A DNA stretch of 64,000 nt. It comes from Simmondsia chinensis. Taxonomy: Eukaryota; Streptophyta; Magnoliopsida; Caryophyllales; Simmondsiaceae. Positions 27,129 through 37,576 of the stretch are shown here, one piece after another (the first letter of the stretch is position 1; every line of letters starts with the position of its first letter). Position numbers and translations under genes: made by a program. The DNA lies in NCBI GenBank assembly GCA_018398585.1, contig JAGTTD010000019.1:2021702-2085701 (forward strand), written 5' to 3'. The notes beneath the pieces were generated by a model. It ran no database searches and had not been told where the DNA came from. It saw only the letters and a program-made list of their open reading frames with translations.

Positions 27129-28703
27129 ATGTCAATACATTCAACTCTCTTTACTCTCTCTCTCTCAAACCCTAGCTGTTCCATCCCGAACAAACTCAAG
27201 AAGAACAAGAACAAACCCCAAATTTCAATACCCAAAACCTCCAATTCCAAACCCTTTCCAAAATCAACCCCCACCCCACTTCTAATCAATCAAAACCCAC
27301 AAATCCTAACCAAAATCCAAGCCCTGGAAAGGATTGTATCCGACTTAGAATCATCGGCCAAAAGAGGGGTTTATGTAGCAGATACACAAACTTTTGCGTC
27401 TCTTTTGGAAACTTGCTTCAATTTACGCGCCATTGATCACGGAATTCGAATTCATCGATTGATCCCACCAAAGATTTTGCGGAAAAATGTGGGTGTAGCG
27501 TCGAAATTGGTTAGATTGTATGCTGTAAATGGGTGTATTGAGGATGCACACAAGGTGTTTGACGAAATGTCTAAGAGAGATGATTCTAGTTTTGTTTGGA
27601 ATTCACTTATTTATGGGTATGTTGAGGTGGGGAAGTATGAGGATGCGATTGCGCTTTACTTTCAGATGATTGAAGAGGGTGTTGAGATTGATAGTTTTAC
27701 GTTTCCTCGCGTTTTGAAAGCTTGTGGTGGTATTGGGTCAGTTTGTGTTGGTGAAGAGATTAATCGCGATGTGATTCGTTATGGGTTTTTTAGTGATGTT
27801 TTTGTACTTAATTCTCTTGTTGATATGTATGCTAAATGTGGGAACATTGTGAAATCAAGGAAAGTTTTTGATTTAATCCCTTTTAAGGACTCAGTTTCGT
27901 GGAATTCTATGATTACTGGTTATGTTCATCATGGGCTTTTGAAAATGGCAATGGAGGTTTTCTGCGGTATGATTGAAGCGGGTTTTGAGCCGGATGATGT
28001 TACTATATCTGCTATTCTATCACGGGTTTCATCAATAAGAATTGGGGTTCAAATCCATGGATGGGTTCTTCGTCGTGGCATTGGATGGAGTTTGTCGATC
28101 GCAAACTCTTTGATAACTTTATATTCATATCATGGATTGCTCGAACAAGCACGTTGGTTGTTTAAAAACATGCCAAGAAAGGATCGTGTGTCATGGAACT
28201 CGATCATTTCTGCTCACCGCGAAGACCCACTTTGTTTAGATTACTTCCGATTGATGGAGAGTGAAGGGGCTAGGCCAGATGGAGTTACATTCGTGTCGTT
28301 GTTATCAGCTTGTGCGCATTTGGGTTATGTAAGAGAAGGAGAGCGTTTGTTTGCATTGATGCTCGAAAAGTATGGAATTTTTGCGACAATGGAGCACTAT
28401 GCTTGTATGGTGAATCTCTTTGGAAGGGCGGGGTTGATCGAAGAGGCGTATGAGGTTGTGAAGGGAAGAACAGAGGGGGAGGTTGGGGCGAGCGCGTGGG
28501 GGGCGTTGCTATATGCTTGTTATGTCAATGGAATTGTGGATGTTGGTGAGATTGCTGCTGAGAAACTGTTTGAGTTGGAGCCTGATAATGAACATAACTT
28601 TGAGCTGTTGATGAAGATCTATGATGGTTTGGGGAGGATGGCTGATATGGAAAGGGTGAGGAAGATGATGGTTGATCGTGGTTTGGATCGTCAGATCAAA
28701 TAA
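27129..28703 (+). CDS. OTP70: E-class pentatricopeptide repeat protein, OTP70-like
   Basis: Intronless, 524 aa. PLS-type PPR proteins bind organellar RNA base by base and act in splicing or editing. The first ~65 residues are rich in Ser, Pro, Asn and Lys, like a plastid transit peptide. Repeats start near residue 80 (TFASLLETCFNLRAIDHGI) and continue with typical units: FVWNSLIYGYVEVGKYEDAI, FVLNSLVDMYAKCGNIVKSR, SVSWNSMITGYVHHGLLKMA and VTFVSLLSACAHLGYVREG. The C terminus (SAWGALLYACYVNG, then LLMKIYDGLGRMADMERV) is an E domain; there is no DYW domain. I chose the ATG at 27129 because the longer frame from 27111 lacks an ATG. As I recall, Arabidopsis At4g25270 (OTP70, needed for plastid rpoC1 intron splicing) has the same class and length and sits beside the UMP/CMP kinase gene, as here. 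Confidence 0.93.
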   Translation: MSIHSTLFTLSLSNPSCSIPNKLKKNKNKPQISIPKTSNSKPFPKSTPTPLLINQNPQILTKIQALERIVSDLESSAKRGVYVADTQTFASLLETCFNLRAIDHGIRIHRLIPPKILRKNVGVASKLVRLYAVNGCIEDAHKVFDEMSKRDDSSFVWNSLIYGYVEVGKYEDAIALYFQMIEEGVEIDSFTFPRVLKACGGIGSVCVGEEINRDVIRYGFFSDVFVLNSLVDMYAKCGNIVKSRKVFDLIPFKDSVSWNSMITGYVHHGLLKMAMEVFCGMIEAGFEPDDVTISAILSRVSSIRIGVQIHGWVLRRGIGWSLSIANSLITLYSYHGLLEQARWLFKNMPRKDRVSWNSIISAHREDPLCLDYFRLMESEGARPDGVTFVSLLSACAHLGYVREGERLFALMLEKYGIFATMEHYACMVNLFGRAGLIEEAYEVVKGRTEGEVGASAWGALLYACYVNGIVDVGEIAAEKLFELEPDNEHNFELLMKIYDGLGRMADMERVRKMMVDRGLDRQIK

Positions 28704-29516
28704 AGGTAGGGGTATAAATGAGCTAAGCTGATTTGAGATGAGCCCAAGCTTAATGACCCTCGATTTAGCAGACTCACGAGCATAAACGAGCCTTATTGAG
28801 TGTAATTTATCAGCTTAAGTATGTATCACGCAAGCCTAGTTTGAGTCTAAATGAGCTAAGTTTGAGCCTGTACGAGCCTAGATGGAGCTTAAATGAGCCT
28901 AGAAATCGCAAACTTAGTTTTGAGCGCGCTAAGCCAGTTTCGAACTCAACCAAGCTGATCCCCATCCCACCTCGCAAGCTAGGCCTTGAGCCTAACGAGC
29001 CCAGGTTGACTTGGCTCAAATAAAACCCTAAATAAAGTTATGCCACTGCAAATATCGACGTGGCATTTTGAAGTTGAAAAGCACCCATTGGCTCCTTGAA
29101 ATCTTCTTCTTCACATTTATGTAGGTTAAACTCGTGTCATTGACTGCTGCCAATCTTTCACTTGGTTACGATTCAAAACAGTTCCATATTCGAAAAAGAC
29201 CCAGGCCATACCTTTTGTTTTCAAAGAAAGAGGCGACATCGAGAAAGAGAAAGCAGTCTCAATTAAGCCAGTCGAAAAGGAGTGGTCTAGTTGCATTGCT
29301 ACTCTGCTAGCAGGAGGAGAAAATTGTCAAAGGTTCAAACAAAGTTCAGTTTACGAAAGGAGCTTGGAAGATGAAGTTTAGGACAAAAGTTACAAGAGAT
29401 GACTGCAGTTGGATGTGATAAAGAATGCAATTGGGTAAACTGCATTTAATCTAGAATTTTTTGGATTTGCAGTCTAACCCGTCTATTGTTCAGACTTGAT
29501 TTGTTGGCCACCTCTA
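28704..29516. other. PPR 3' flank with GAGCCT-rich repeat
   Basis: 28720-29025 is another tract of GAGCCT/AAATGAGC words. 29026-29500 shows no recognisable gene. A GGCCACCTCTA at 29506-29516 looks like the end of a hAT-like MITE abutting the next element. Confidence 0.5.
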
Positions 29517-29989
29517 TAGGTGGCCACGGGCCGGGTTGTGCCAGGCCCGGTTGGGGGACAGGGCCGGGCTGGGGTCCCGGCCTTGGGAGCTCAGCCTGGC
29601 CCTGGCCGGGCCCGGGTTGGCCCAGTCCCCTCTCCCATTTTTTTTTTTTTAATCTTGAAAATTTTACAAAAAATGACACTAATGGGGTTTGAACCCTACC
29701 CGTCTAGCAGGCAAAACACCCTTATTACCACGTGAGCTAGAATTTTTTTATAATTTTATTGGGTATAAAAATAATTTAACATACTTTACAAAAAAATGAC
29801 AAAAATTTGATACAAAATTGACATTAGTGGGATTTGAACCCCATATGTTTAACATATAAAGTTCACCATTACCATGTAAATTACAATTTTTTTATAATTT
29901 TATTAGGTAAAATTGATATATATACATATATAATAATAAAAAAAAACCAAAACCCAAACCCAAACGGCCCGGCCCACTGGCCACCTCTA
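29517..29989. mobile_element. Second GC-ended hAT-like MITE, with internal tandem tRNA-like units
   Basis: The ends TAGGTGGCCACGGGCC and GGCCACCTCTA match those of 16467-16891. The core holds two tandem ~155-bp units, each with an ATTTGAACCCC-like motif (TTTGAACCC near 29688, TTTGAACCCC near 29834). Read on the minus strand these are B-box-like and are preceded by A-box-like sequence (TAGCTCACGTGG in one). Target-site duplication is unclear. The GC-rich frames at 29446-29735 are not genes. Confidence 0.7.
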
Positions 29990-30382
29990 CTCTATGGAGA
30001 ACTGAAAGGGGAAAGGAGCTAAGAGAGCCTCCTAAAAGTAGCTCTACATAACTTATTAGTACACACAATGAAGCCTTGATCCGAGTTAGGCAAAGAGGTT
30101 CACTGAACCATTGAGGGGATATGGATGACAAAACTTTGCCATTCAATTGATCGTCATATTCACTTCTCTAAAACAATGGTTGAGGTTAATATTTTTTTCG
30201 TGTGTCTTTCATCATCAATATATCTTCAAAAGTTTTCTAGATCTGCCACGAATAATTGAATTAAACTATTTTTTTACATGATTACCAGAGTATAACCTAA
30301 TCTAAGAAAAAGGAAGGTTAAGATTGACCAGTCTTAATAATTGTTGTTTGATTAGTTGCAACTTTTCGGATTTCTTTTTGGT

Positions 30383-30460
30383 ATTTTTCTACAACACAAA
30401 CAACAGTTTCAGTGCCTCAAGGGCTCCCGCTTGCGCAGGGTCTGGAAGGAAGGGGAGAGC
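30383..30460 (-). mobile_element. Truncated SINE body (copy N9)
   Basis: Minus-strand copy retaining only the 3' part: CAGTGCCTCAAGGGCTCCCG, then CGCAGGGTCTGG. The head is missing. Confidence 0.65.
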
Positions 30461-30817
30461 CATTTTTGCCTAAATGGGAATTTGAACCCAGATAGCCGCA
30501 GACATTCTCCAGCACTAGACTATGTCTCTAAGGGACCTTCTTTCCCAATACGCTCTCACTATAACTTTGTTCTACATAATTACCAGTTCCGAGATTTTTG
30601 GATGGGTCTTTTTCAATACTGGATCTATCTATTAGAGTTGAATAATAGTTATATTATGTTATTGACTAATACTAATACAAGAAAATTGTTATCTATAAAT
30701 AGACTCTACCGTCTCTTATTTTAATCAAAGTCATTCATGGCAAATAATGTGTAATAGGCTAGAGACATGATTTCTGTCTCTAATTAGAAATGGAATAGAG
30801 TCGACTTGTCGTATCTC

Positions 30818-30854
<37 letters not shown>

Positions 30855-31302
30855 GTCATACATATTACATTCATACTAAAAAAATTAGGTTCAATTATAT
30901 ATATAATATGCCACACAACCATTGTACGTTTTTATTTTCAAGAATACAAATTTTTACATAAAATATATGAAATATATGTACTTATATCTAGAAACGAAGT
31001 ATCATGGAGACCAATATTGCATAAGAATATAATGGATAATGTTAATAACTAAGCAAATTTATTATTATTTAATCAAAATTGTTATTAACAAGATCGATTT
31101 CTAACTTTTATTTTTTATAACTCACGTCATTACTTAAATAATAATAATTTTTGCACTATTAATAACTCTAAAAAAAAAAAAAAAGAAGAAATAGGGACCC
31201 CTAAACCAAATTGTGAGTCGTATAAATAAGGTCGGTCGTGATATTTTCTGGGCTCCAAGTAAAATTTTTAAATAAGACTCTTTATATGTAATAATTTTTT
31301 GG
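30461..31302. other. AT-rich intergenic sequence with (TA)n microsatellite
   Basis: A TA dinucleotide run lies at about 30822-30848. I see no gene. 30465-30545 (TTTGAACCCAGATAGCC) may be another degenerate tRNA-like repeat. Confidence 0.5.
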
Positions 31303-31803
31303 ATAAATTACTGAAAACTCCCCTGTCTTTTGCTTCAAAAACAGAAAACTCCCTCACAAATAAAAGCACTCACAAAACTCTCTCACTTTTAAAAATTTAT
31401 CACTTAACCCCCATGTAACTTATTTTTAACCATTTTGCCCGTAATGTTTAATTTTGTTTTTAAAAAAAAGGTTTTATATTATTAGATAAAAATTAAATAT
31501 TTTATATTTTTAGCAAAAAAAATTAAAAAAATTTTCTATATTTATAAAAATATAATTATTTTAATTAATTATAGTAATATTATATAAGTTCAGAAGATAA
31601 AAAATATTTTTAAAATTTTCAGAAAATAATATTATAAGATAAAATATAACTTTTTTTTGGTTGAGGGGCAAAATGGTCAAAAAAATTTATTTAGGGGAAA
31701 AGTGAAAAATTTTTAAAAGTTAGGGGGTTTAGTGAGTGGTTTTATTTATGAGGGGGTTTTTTTGTTATTAAAGCAAAAGTCAGAAAAATTTTCTATAATT
31801 TAT
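31303..31803. mobile_element. MITE with long terminal inverted repeats
   Basis: The left end (ATAAATTACTGAAAACTC, TTTTGCTTCAAAAACAG, CACTCACAAAACTC) is mirrored on the right (GAGTGGTTTTATTTATGAGG, AAAGCAAAAGTCAG, ATAATTTAT). The imperfect inverted repeats run over 100 bp, so the element can fold into one hairpin. It has no coding capacity. Superfamily unclear. Confidence 0.7.
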
Positions 31804-32590
31804 TATAATTTTTTTTAAATTATTAATATTAATAGTTATTACTTTAAAAATTATAAAATTTAAAATCAAGACTCTTTATTAAAAAAGAATTGAAGGACTG
31901 AGTGGTTGCTTGGGAACATGTCTGCCCTGCATATAAATTCCGGAAAGGCCCCACGCAGGCGGGACTCGTCATAGCGGTTACCAGGCAGAGAACTCAGTAG
32001 GAGCTTCGCGAGCCGCTCCTCCACCGCCGTTACTGACGCCGTGTCGCCGTCGCTGGAGTGGTGATCGGCGGCTACTATTGTGTTCCACAATTAGGGTTTC
32101 TTCTTCTCAAACAGGTCACTCAGTTAGCTTCCCACCTTTTTTTCTTTTTCTACCCATTCTGCTTCCTCTCCATTTATGATTGCGAATTCAATTTAGGGTT
32201 TCATTATTAATGAAATTCTAAATTGAATTAGCAATTACAAACAAACGGAATTGAAAAGTAAAATTAAGAACACCAGAATTTATGAGGTTCAATCGTCTCC
32301 CCTAATCCCACTTAGTTACCAAAATCATGCTGGTTTGTGAGTATTTCTGCACAAAAACATGAAGGGGATGTCTCAGATCCACACAATTCAAAAGCATGTT
32401 TTTGTTTATTAAAGTGCTACATTGACTGATGAAGAACCCTCAATAAGTTGGGGCCATCAATCTTTTCTCATGACTTCTATCCCTCACCAAATCACCTCTT
32501 TTTTGAATAGGTAAGGTTTAGGGGTTTGTGTCGAATTAACCAACTGTTTGTGTGATAAATTTCTTATCACCTTCTAGATCAGAGATCATA
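31804..32590 (+). other. Probable TAF11 promoter and 5' leader
   Basis: 31900-32090 is markedly richer in G and C than its surroundings, and AGGGTTTC words typical of plant leaders appear at 32092 and 32194. A possible leader-intron donor (CAG/GTCACT near 32114) and an acceptor (CTTCTAG at about 32571-32577, just before the ATG) suggest a spliced 5' UTR. This is inference. Confidence 0.4.
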
Positions 32591-35500
32591 ATGAAGCAAT
32601 CTAAGGATCCATTTGAAGCTGCGTTTGAGGAACAAGGGGAATCACCCCCAGATTCTCCGCTTGGTGCGAATGAAACCGAAACGCAAAATCCTGCTGCGGC
32701 AATGAATGCTAATCAACAAGAAGATGATGGTGGGGATATCACTAATCACCCCAATAATCCCTCAACTTCTGCAGCACCAGCAACTTCTGCTAGGGCCACA
32801 GCGCCCCACAATAAAACCAAAGAAGATGATGAGGAAGAGGAGGAGGAGAATATGGACGTTGAACTTGGGAAATTCCCATCAAGTGCAGATCCTGACAAGA
32901 TGGCCAAGATGCAGTGAGTCGTGGCTATTCTGCTTTGTAATTCATGTGTTTGCCTTTAGTGTTCCTTGTTTGGAATTGTGGTATTCTTGAGAATCTTACT
33001 ATTGTTCCTGTTCTTGTGGTTGATATTTCTGCATTTCTACATTACTATGGTATGGGCCATACGGCTTAATAATTAGATATGGACTTTTTTTTGCCCTTCA
33101 TAGCATAGTAACAAACCCGGGAGGATATTGACGATATGGTGTCTATCTTCAACTGCTTTCTGTAGGCCACAACCTGGTTTTCTAGCAATCGTCTGCATAG
33201 ATGGGTCTGAATTACTATCAAAGTTCGTTAGTCTGGAGTTTTTATGTAAGGTTACTCTTGATATTATCAGCGGGGATGCTAAGAAACTGAGAAGCACCGT
33301 CACTCCGTTTTCTGTTTTCCAGCTGATATTACTACTACATAGAAAGGTCTCTTCTGCTGAATGTTAGACATGACTGATGTTCGAGTTACTAATTTTTTAT
33401 ATTATGCACAGGGCTATCTTATCCCAATTCACCGAGGAACAGATGAGTAGGTATGAATCTTTCAGGAGATCTGGTTTTCAGAAGTCTAACATGAAAAGGG
33501 TAGGCACTCTGCTTGCCTCTCTCATGTATGTTTCAGTTATACTGATCTTTTATTAATAAATGGTGCTTATACCGAGGTGCTTTTGTAATCACCTCCACAG
33601 TGCATGTGTATTGGGTATTATTTAATAAAACGTGCTTATTACTACCTTTACGTCTTAAAACTATCAAAGAGGCTTTCATATTAATAACTGTGACTTATTT
33701 GAATTTTTACAATCCTAAGACTAAAGCCAAAACGTTCCCAAAAAGGTTCAAGTATGTCTTAGTTTGGATTTTTAAAAAAATAAAGGCGCCTCCTTTTGGG
33801 GTTGCACCCTGAAGGGGTAAGGCTACGTACATCTCATCTCTCCAGACCCTGCATTGGCGGGAGCCCTTGAGGCACCAGGTTTGTTATCTTAATTTGGATT
33901 ATAAACAAGTATGAATGATGCAAACTTGTAGGGGAAAGGGGAAGGGGAGACAAGAAAATTAAGAAAAATGGAGAAAGGTAGAGTTAGGAGATGAGTAGAG
34001 AGAAGAGTCGCAAAGCAGAGTGAGAGTTAGTGAATACAGTTCTTGATACACTCAATTTGCTCAGTTTAGGATGCCCATTGCTTACGGAAAGGCTAGGCTA
34101 TATATACATAAAAAAGGCTCGTCCATCTTGCACCAAAGGTCAAATAAAATCTCACAAATGTCCTAAAACTTGAAACACCTATGGCCTCTACCCACTATGG
34201 ACTCAAGCAAAGACCATTACGCAATGTCTCAACTGTGATGTGATAGACTTTGATGCTGGCGCTAAAAGATAGTTATAATAATTTGTGTAGAACTATCAAA
34301 AATTGAATTACACTAATGATTGTACGACTTTTCATCCAAATTTTTGCATATATAGGACATAAAGGAACTTAGAACGGGACACAACATGATCACCATGACT
34401 TGTATGGCACCCCTCCATGCTCGCTACTTCTCAGCCACCCTAGTTAAGGAAAAGATATGCTAGAATGATAGAAGCTCTACAAAGTAGCTGGACAGAGTGC
34501 GGTTGCAATCCAAGAAAGTCTATTTCAGAAGCATGATATGGACATTTATTGGGCATTGCGAGAACTAGTTCAAATATATATATTAAAAAGAAATGGGCTA
34601 ATCTTGATGCCTTTTATGTCGAGGAACTAAGTATCTTGAAAGCTTCTGTTGTTTGTGAAGCCTTTTCAATAGAATAAAAGCGTGGGTAAGTATATAGGAT
34701 TACCTCATACCTTGTGCAATAGTTTGTTTAATATAAAGGTTGTGTTAGAGGTTTGAACTCGGAACATTTCGGTCAAAGAGGTTATAATACCATATCAAAG
34801 AACCGGCCTAATTGAACTCTTAACTCCATAACCGTTTAAACAAGCTAGTAAGGGTATTCTTTCTTTCCTTTTTTTTTTTTTAATCAACATTACATAGGGG
34901 AGGGGGGCAGGGAGGGGGGGATGAGAATCGAAACTGGGGCATTGGGTGTAGAACACCAACTCCACTACCAGTGGAGCCAAGGGGTATTCTTAATGAGATG
35001 CTCTTGAACACCTCCCTCCTACTCCGGAACACGAATCGCATGGGTGAGGATCTTTCTTTCTTTTTCACCATCGGGATACTTCTTTGAATTTTCTATTTAT
35101 TCAATAATTATTACTTAAAAGAAGAACAGAATTGATGTATTTATTTTCTTCCTTTTTTTACTGAAAGCTAGCTACTTTTCGTGTTTATGATGATGAATTG
35201 AATAATGAACAGACAACATTAAGAAAAAGATCATTTCTAAATTCCCAAGTGCTTAAGTTAGGCGAAGGCTACAAATGGTTTAAACATTTATTCAATAATA
35301 TTTTAGTCACTGGGTAATTTTTGAAAGTAAATGAATGCCTTCGCATTGATTCGATATTGCGTGTTCTGCAGCTGCTAGTAAGCATTACCGGGAGCCAGAA
35401 GATTTCAATGCCAATGACGATTGTCGTATCAGGAATTGCAAAAATGTTTGTGGGTGAGCTGGTGGAAACAGGTATGTGGACATTGCTTTGTCTCGAAGTG

Positions 35501-36250
35501 AGTCGTTTTCACCGTTTGTTACTCATGTGTATAAGTTTGTTCGAATTGATACCTCATCTTTTTTTTTTTTTTTTTGTTTTTGTTTAAAATAGTCCCTTGT
35601 CTTTCATTTTTCTAAAAAAAAAAAACAAAAATTAGTCCCTCCATAGGTTATCCACGTTAGGTAACCAATGAGGTGTTTGTTTCCATGGCACGTGGGATAA
35701 AAAATTAACAAAAAAAGATCGAGAACCAATTTGAGAAAACTTTCAAATCATTGGTGACCAATTATTTTTTAATCTGATGCCATGTGGCATGGAGACTGAT
35801 AGATCACCGGTTATCTAATATGCGTAGCCTGGTGAGGGACTAATTTTGTCAAATATTAAAACACGGGGGACCAATTTGAACAAAAGAATAGATGAGTGAT
35901 AAGTTTCAACAAACTTATCACTCATGAGTGACAAACGGTGTATTTAGCTCGTCTTAAAGCTCCTATTAAGATTTTGGCGATCCTTGAGTGCCAAATTTGC
36001 GATTCGGAAAACTTTCTTCGTTCTCTTTCTTTATTTTTTCTGGTGTTCTTCTTGGGATTGGAAGGTGGGAAATGCAGGAAACACTAGAAAATGACCTCTA
36101 CTACTTTTTTGATTATGTGCAGCAAGGACAGTGATGACAGAGAGGAATGATTCGGGCCCCATAAGGCCATGCCATATCAGAGAAGCATATAGACGGCTCA
36201 AGCTTGAAGGCAAAATTCCTAAACGATCCGTCTCTCGCCTTTTCCGATAG
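32591..36250 (+). CDS. TAF11: TFIID subunit 11, 4 coding exons
   Basis: TAF11 pairs with TAF13 through histone folds inside the general transcription factor TFIID. Exons: 32591-32913, 33412-33499, 35372-35471, 36123-36250; 639 nt, 212 aa. It begins MKQSKDPFEAAFEEQ, has a low-complexity N terminus, an acidic run (DDEEEEEENMDVEL) and the linker DPDKMAKMQ. The conserved domain follows: AILSQFTEEQMSRYESFRR, then LLVSITGSQKISMPM and IVVSGIAKMFVGELVETA, and ends with IRPCHIREAYRRLKLEGKIP and SRLFR. This is the complete family core and matches Arabidopsis TAF11 closely. I chose the ATG at 32591 over the upstream in-frame one at 32552 because homologues start at MK(H/Q)SKDPFEAA. Intron 2 (1.9 kb) contains two SINEs. 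Confidence 0.96.
33771..33887 (+). mobile_element. SINE body without 5S head (copy N1)
   Basis: Body motif CACCCTGAAGGGGTAAGGCT, ACGTACATC, then GGCGGGAGCCCTTGAGGCAC and a TTTGTTAT tail. Flanking 13-mers CTTAGTTTGGATT (33758-33770) and CTTAATTTGGATT (33888-33900) are a target-site duplication with one mismatch, so this copy inserted as a 5'-truncated unit. It is in TAF11 intron 2. Confidence 0.85.
34687..34830 (-). repeat. Interspersed repeat with TGGTATCAGAGC-like core (copy 4)
   Basis: Minus-strand degenerate copy of the 15574-15840 family: CCTCATACCTTGTGC, GTTTGAACTCGG and ATAATACCATATCAAAGAACC appear in order. Confidence 0.5.
34872..34985 (-). mobile_element. tRNA-derived SINE with poly(A) tail
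   Basis: Read on the minus strand: TGGCTCCACTGGTAG (A-box-like), about 30 bp, GTTTCGATTCTC (B-box-like), a C-rich stretch, then TTGATT and a run of A. This is the normal layout of a tRNA-derived SINE. It is in TAF11 intron 2. Confidence 0.65.
35585..35895. repeat. MITE-like element with AGTCCCT/GGGACTAA ends
   Basis: The left part (AATAGTCCCTTGTCTTTCA, AAATTAGTCCCTCC) is mirrored on the right (GAGGGACTAATTTTG, CGGGGGACCAATTTGAAC), giving imperfect inverted ends of about 50 bp. It is in TAF11 intron 3. Confidence 0.5.
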
Positions 36251-37310
36251 AATTAACGAGAGACGAATGTAAATGAGCCGAGCTAGCTTGATCTCTTTTG
36301 TTTCGAGGCTTGGCTTGAAACTCGTTGAGCCCAAAGACTTTGTCGCCAAGATTGGCTTGTCACGAGCTAGAGGTTGGATCAGCTCAAAGGTGCTCTAACC
36401 AGCTTCTAAGCTTTCAAGCTGCACTTGATTGGTTGAGGCTTTGTTGGCTTGTTTGAGTTCGAACTTGGCTCGTTTAGGTTTGTAAGCTTGGCTTGATTTG
36501 GAAAGTTTGGACTTGTAAAGGACTTTGATTCAAGAGTTCGCTCGAGGTAATTTAAAAGAAAACGAATTTTTTTTGCTTTTAAGTATAAACAAGAAAATAA
36601 TGATTCTTTGTAGAGTAGAAGCATAAGTAGAATCTATAATTTTTCAAACAAAAATACTCTATTGATAGCACTTTTTCATAAAAATACTTATAAAAATATA
36701 GTTCATTCTCGTAGTATACAAATACTCGTGCTCACCCCGACCTACATATTGATCCAATTTTAACTCAGTTGTGTCTTGATAATGGAAAATTTCGTCACGA
36801 ATGTCATATCAGTTTTACTTTAAAACTAAACCGATACAATATAAATTCTATTTGTATTTAAGACCTAAATAAAAAGTGGAAGGATTAAATTAATATCATT
36901 ATAATGTAAATAATCTTATATTATATTGAAATACGCTCATTTAGTCCGTGAGTTTATAAGTTCGAGCTTCACTGTGCTTGAACTCGATTTGTTAAATTAA
37001 ACAAGTAGTTCAATTGCCACTCGCTCAATGTCAAAACATGTCGAACTATTTTCAAGCTTTACCCCTTGTTTGATAATATAGTAAAGAGGGTAAGAATAAT
37101 GACAATTCGGTAAATGAGTTATTTTTATTTGATAATCAAATAAAGGGGTAAGGATAAAGTAAGTTATAGTTAAAATAATACAAAATTGTCTAAATTTTTG
37201 TTAAAAAAATTATATATATCTCCTTGACTCCGTTGCTAAGCAGAGAGGTAGGATTAAATTTTACCCTACATAATCAGGGATGAGCAAAAACACCTAAATG
37301 TTCGAAAACC

Positions 37311-37480
37311 TTTTTTTTTTAACACGAAGAAAAGCCCGGGGGCTAGGATTGTATTCCCGTATGATCGTCATTAACAAGAGTTACAATAGAGGGTGGACAA
37401 ATCTGCGACTATGAGTGCGAGCACCTACCACCTAAATGACACGACGCAATAAAATGGGCTACCTTATTACATGATATAGG
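37311..37480 (-). pseudogene. LINE 3' end (RNase H-like fragment), minus strand
   Basis: Minus-strand words matching VAHFIA.RHLGGR-type RNase H sequence appear in shifted frames, followed by a short 3' UTR (CCCCGGGCTTTTCTTCG) and a poly(A) that reads as the T run at 37311-37320. Tail and coding remnant match the family at 18730-19032. Confidence 0.65.
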
Positions 37481-37545
37481 GGCCAACGAAAAATAAAGGG
37501 GTAATTGTCGTTATAACTTGCACTGGTAACTTGTGCTCCCCTGTT

Positions 37546-37548
<3 letters not shown>

Positions 37549-37575
<27 letters not shown>
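37549..37575 (+). repeat. (GA)n microsatellite abutting the jagunal-like start codon
   Basis: About 13 GA repeats run directly into ATG at 37576. It must lie in the 5' leader or promoter of the gene. Confidence 0.9.

Positions 37576-37576
<1 letters not shown>

Larger units (their letters stand above)
36251..37575. other. Intergenic, TAF11 to jagunal-like gene
   Basis: Contains a GAGCTTG/TTGGCTTG-rich repeat at 36270-36560, AT-rich sequence, a GGTAAAG-type MITE-like tract at 37065-37280, a minus-strand LINE end at 37311-37480 and a GA microsatellite at 37549-37575. No gene is seen. Confidence 0.6.

Noticed and set aside
29446..29735. Gly/Pro-rich frames on both strands
   Set aside because: Product of the GC-rich MITE end; no homology and no splice context.
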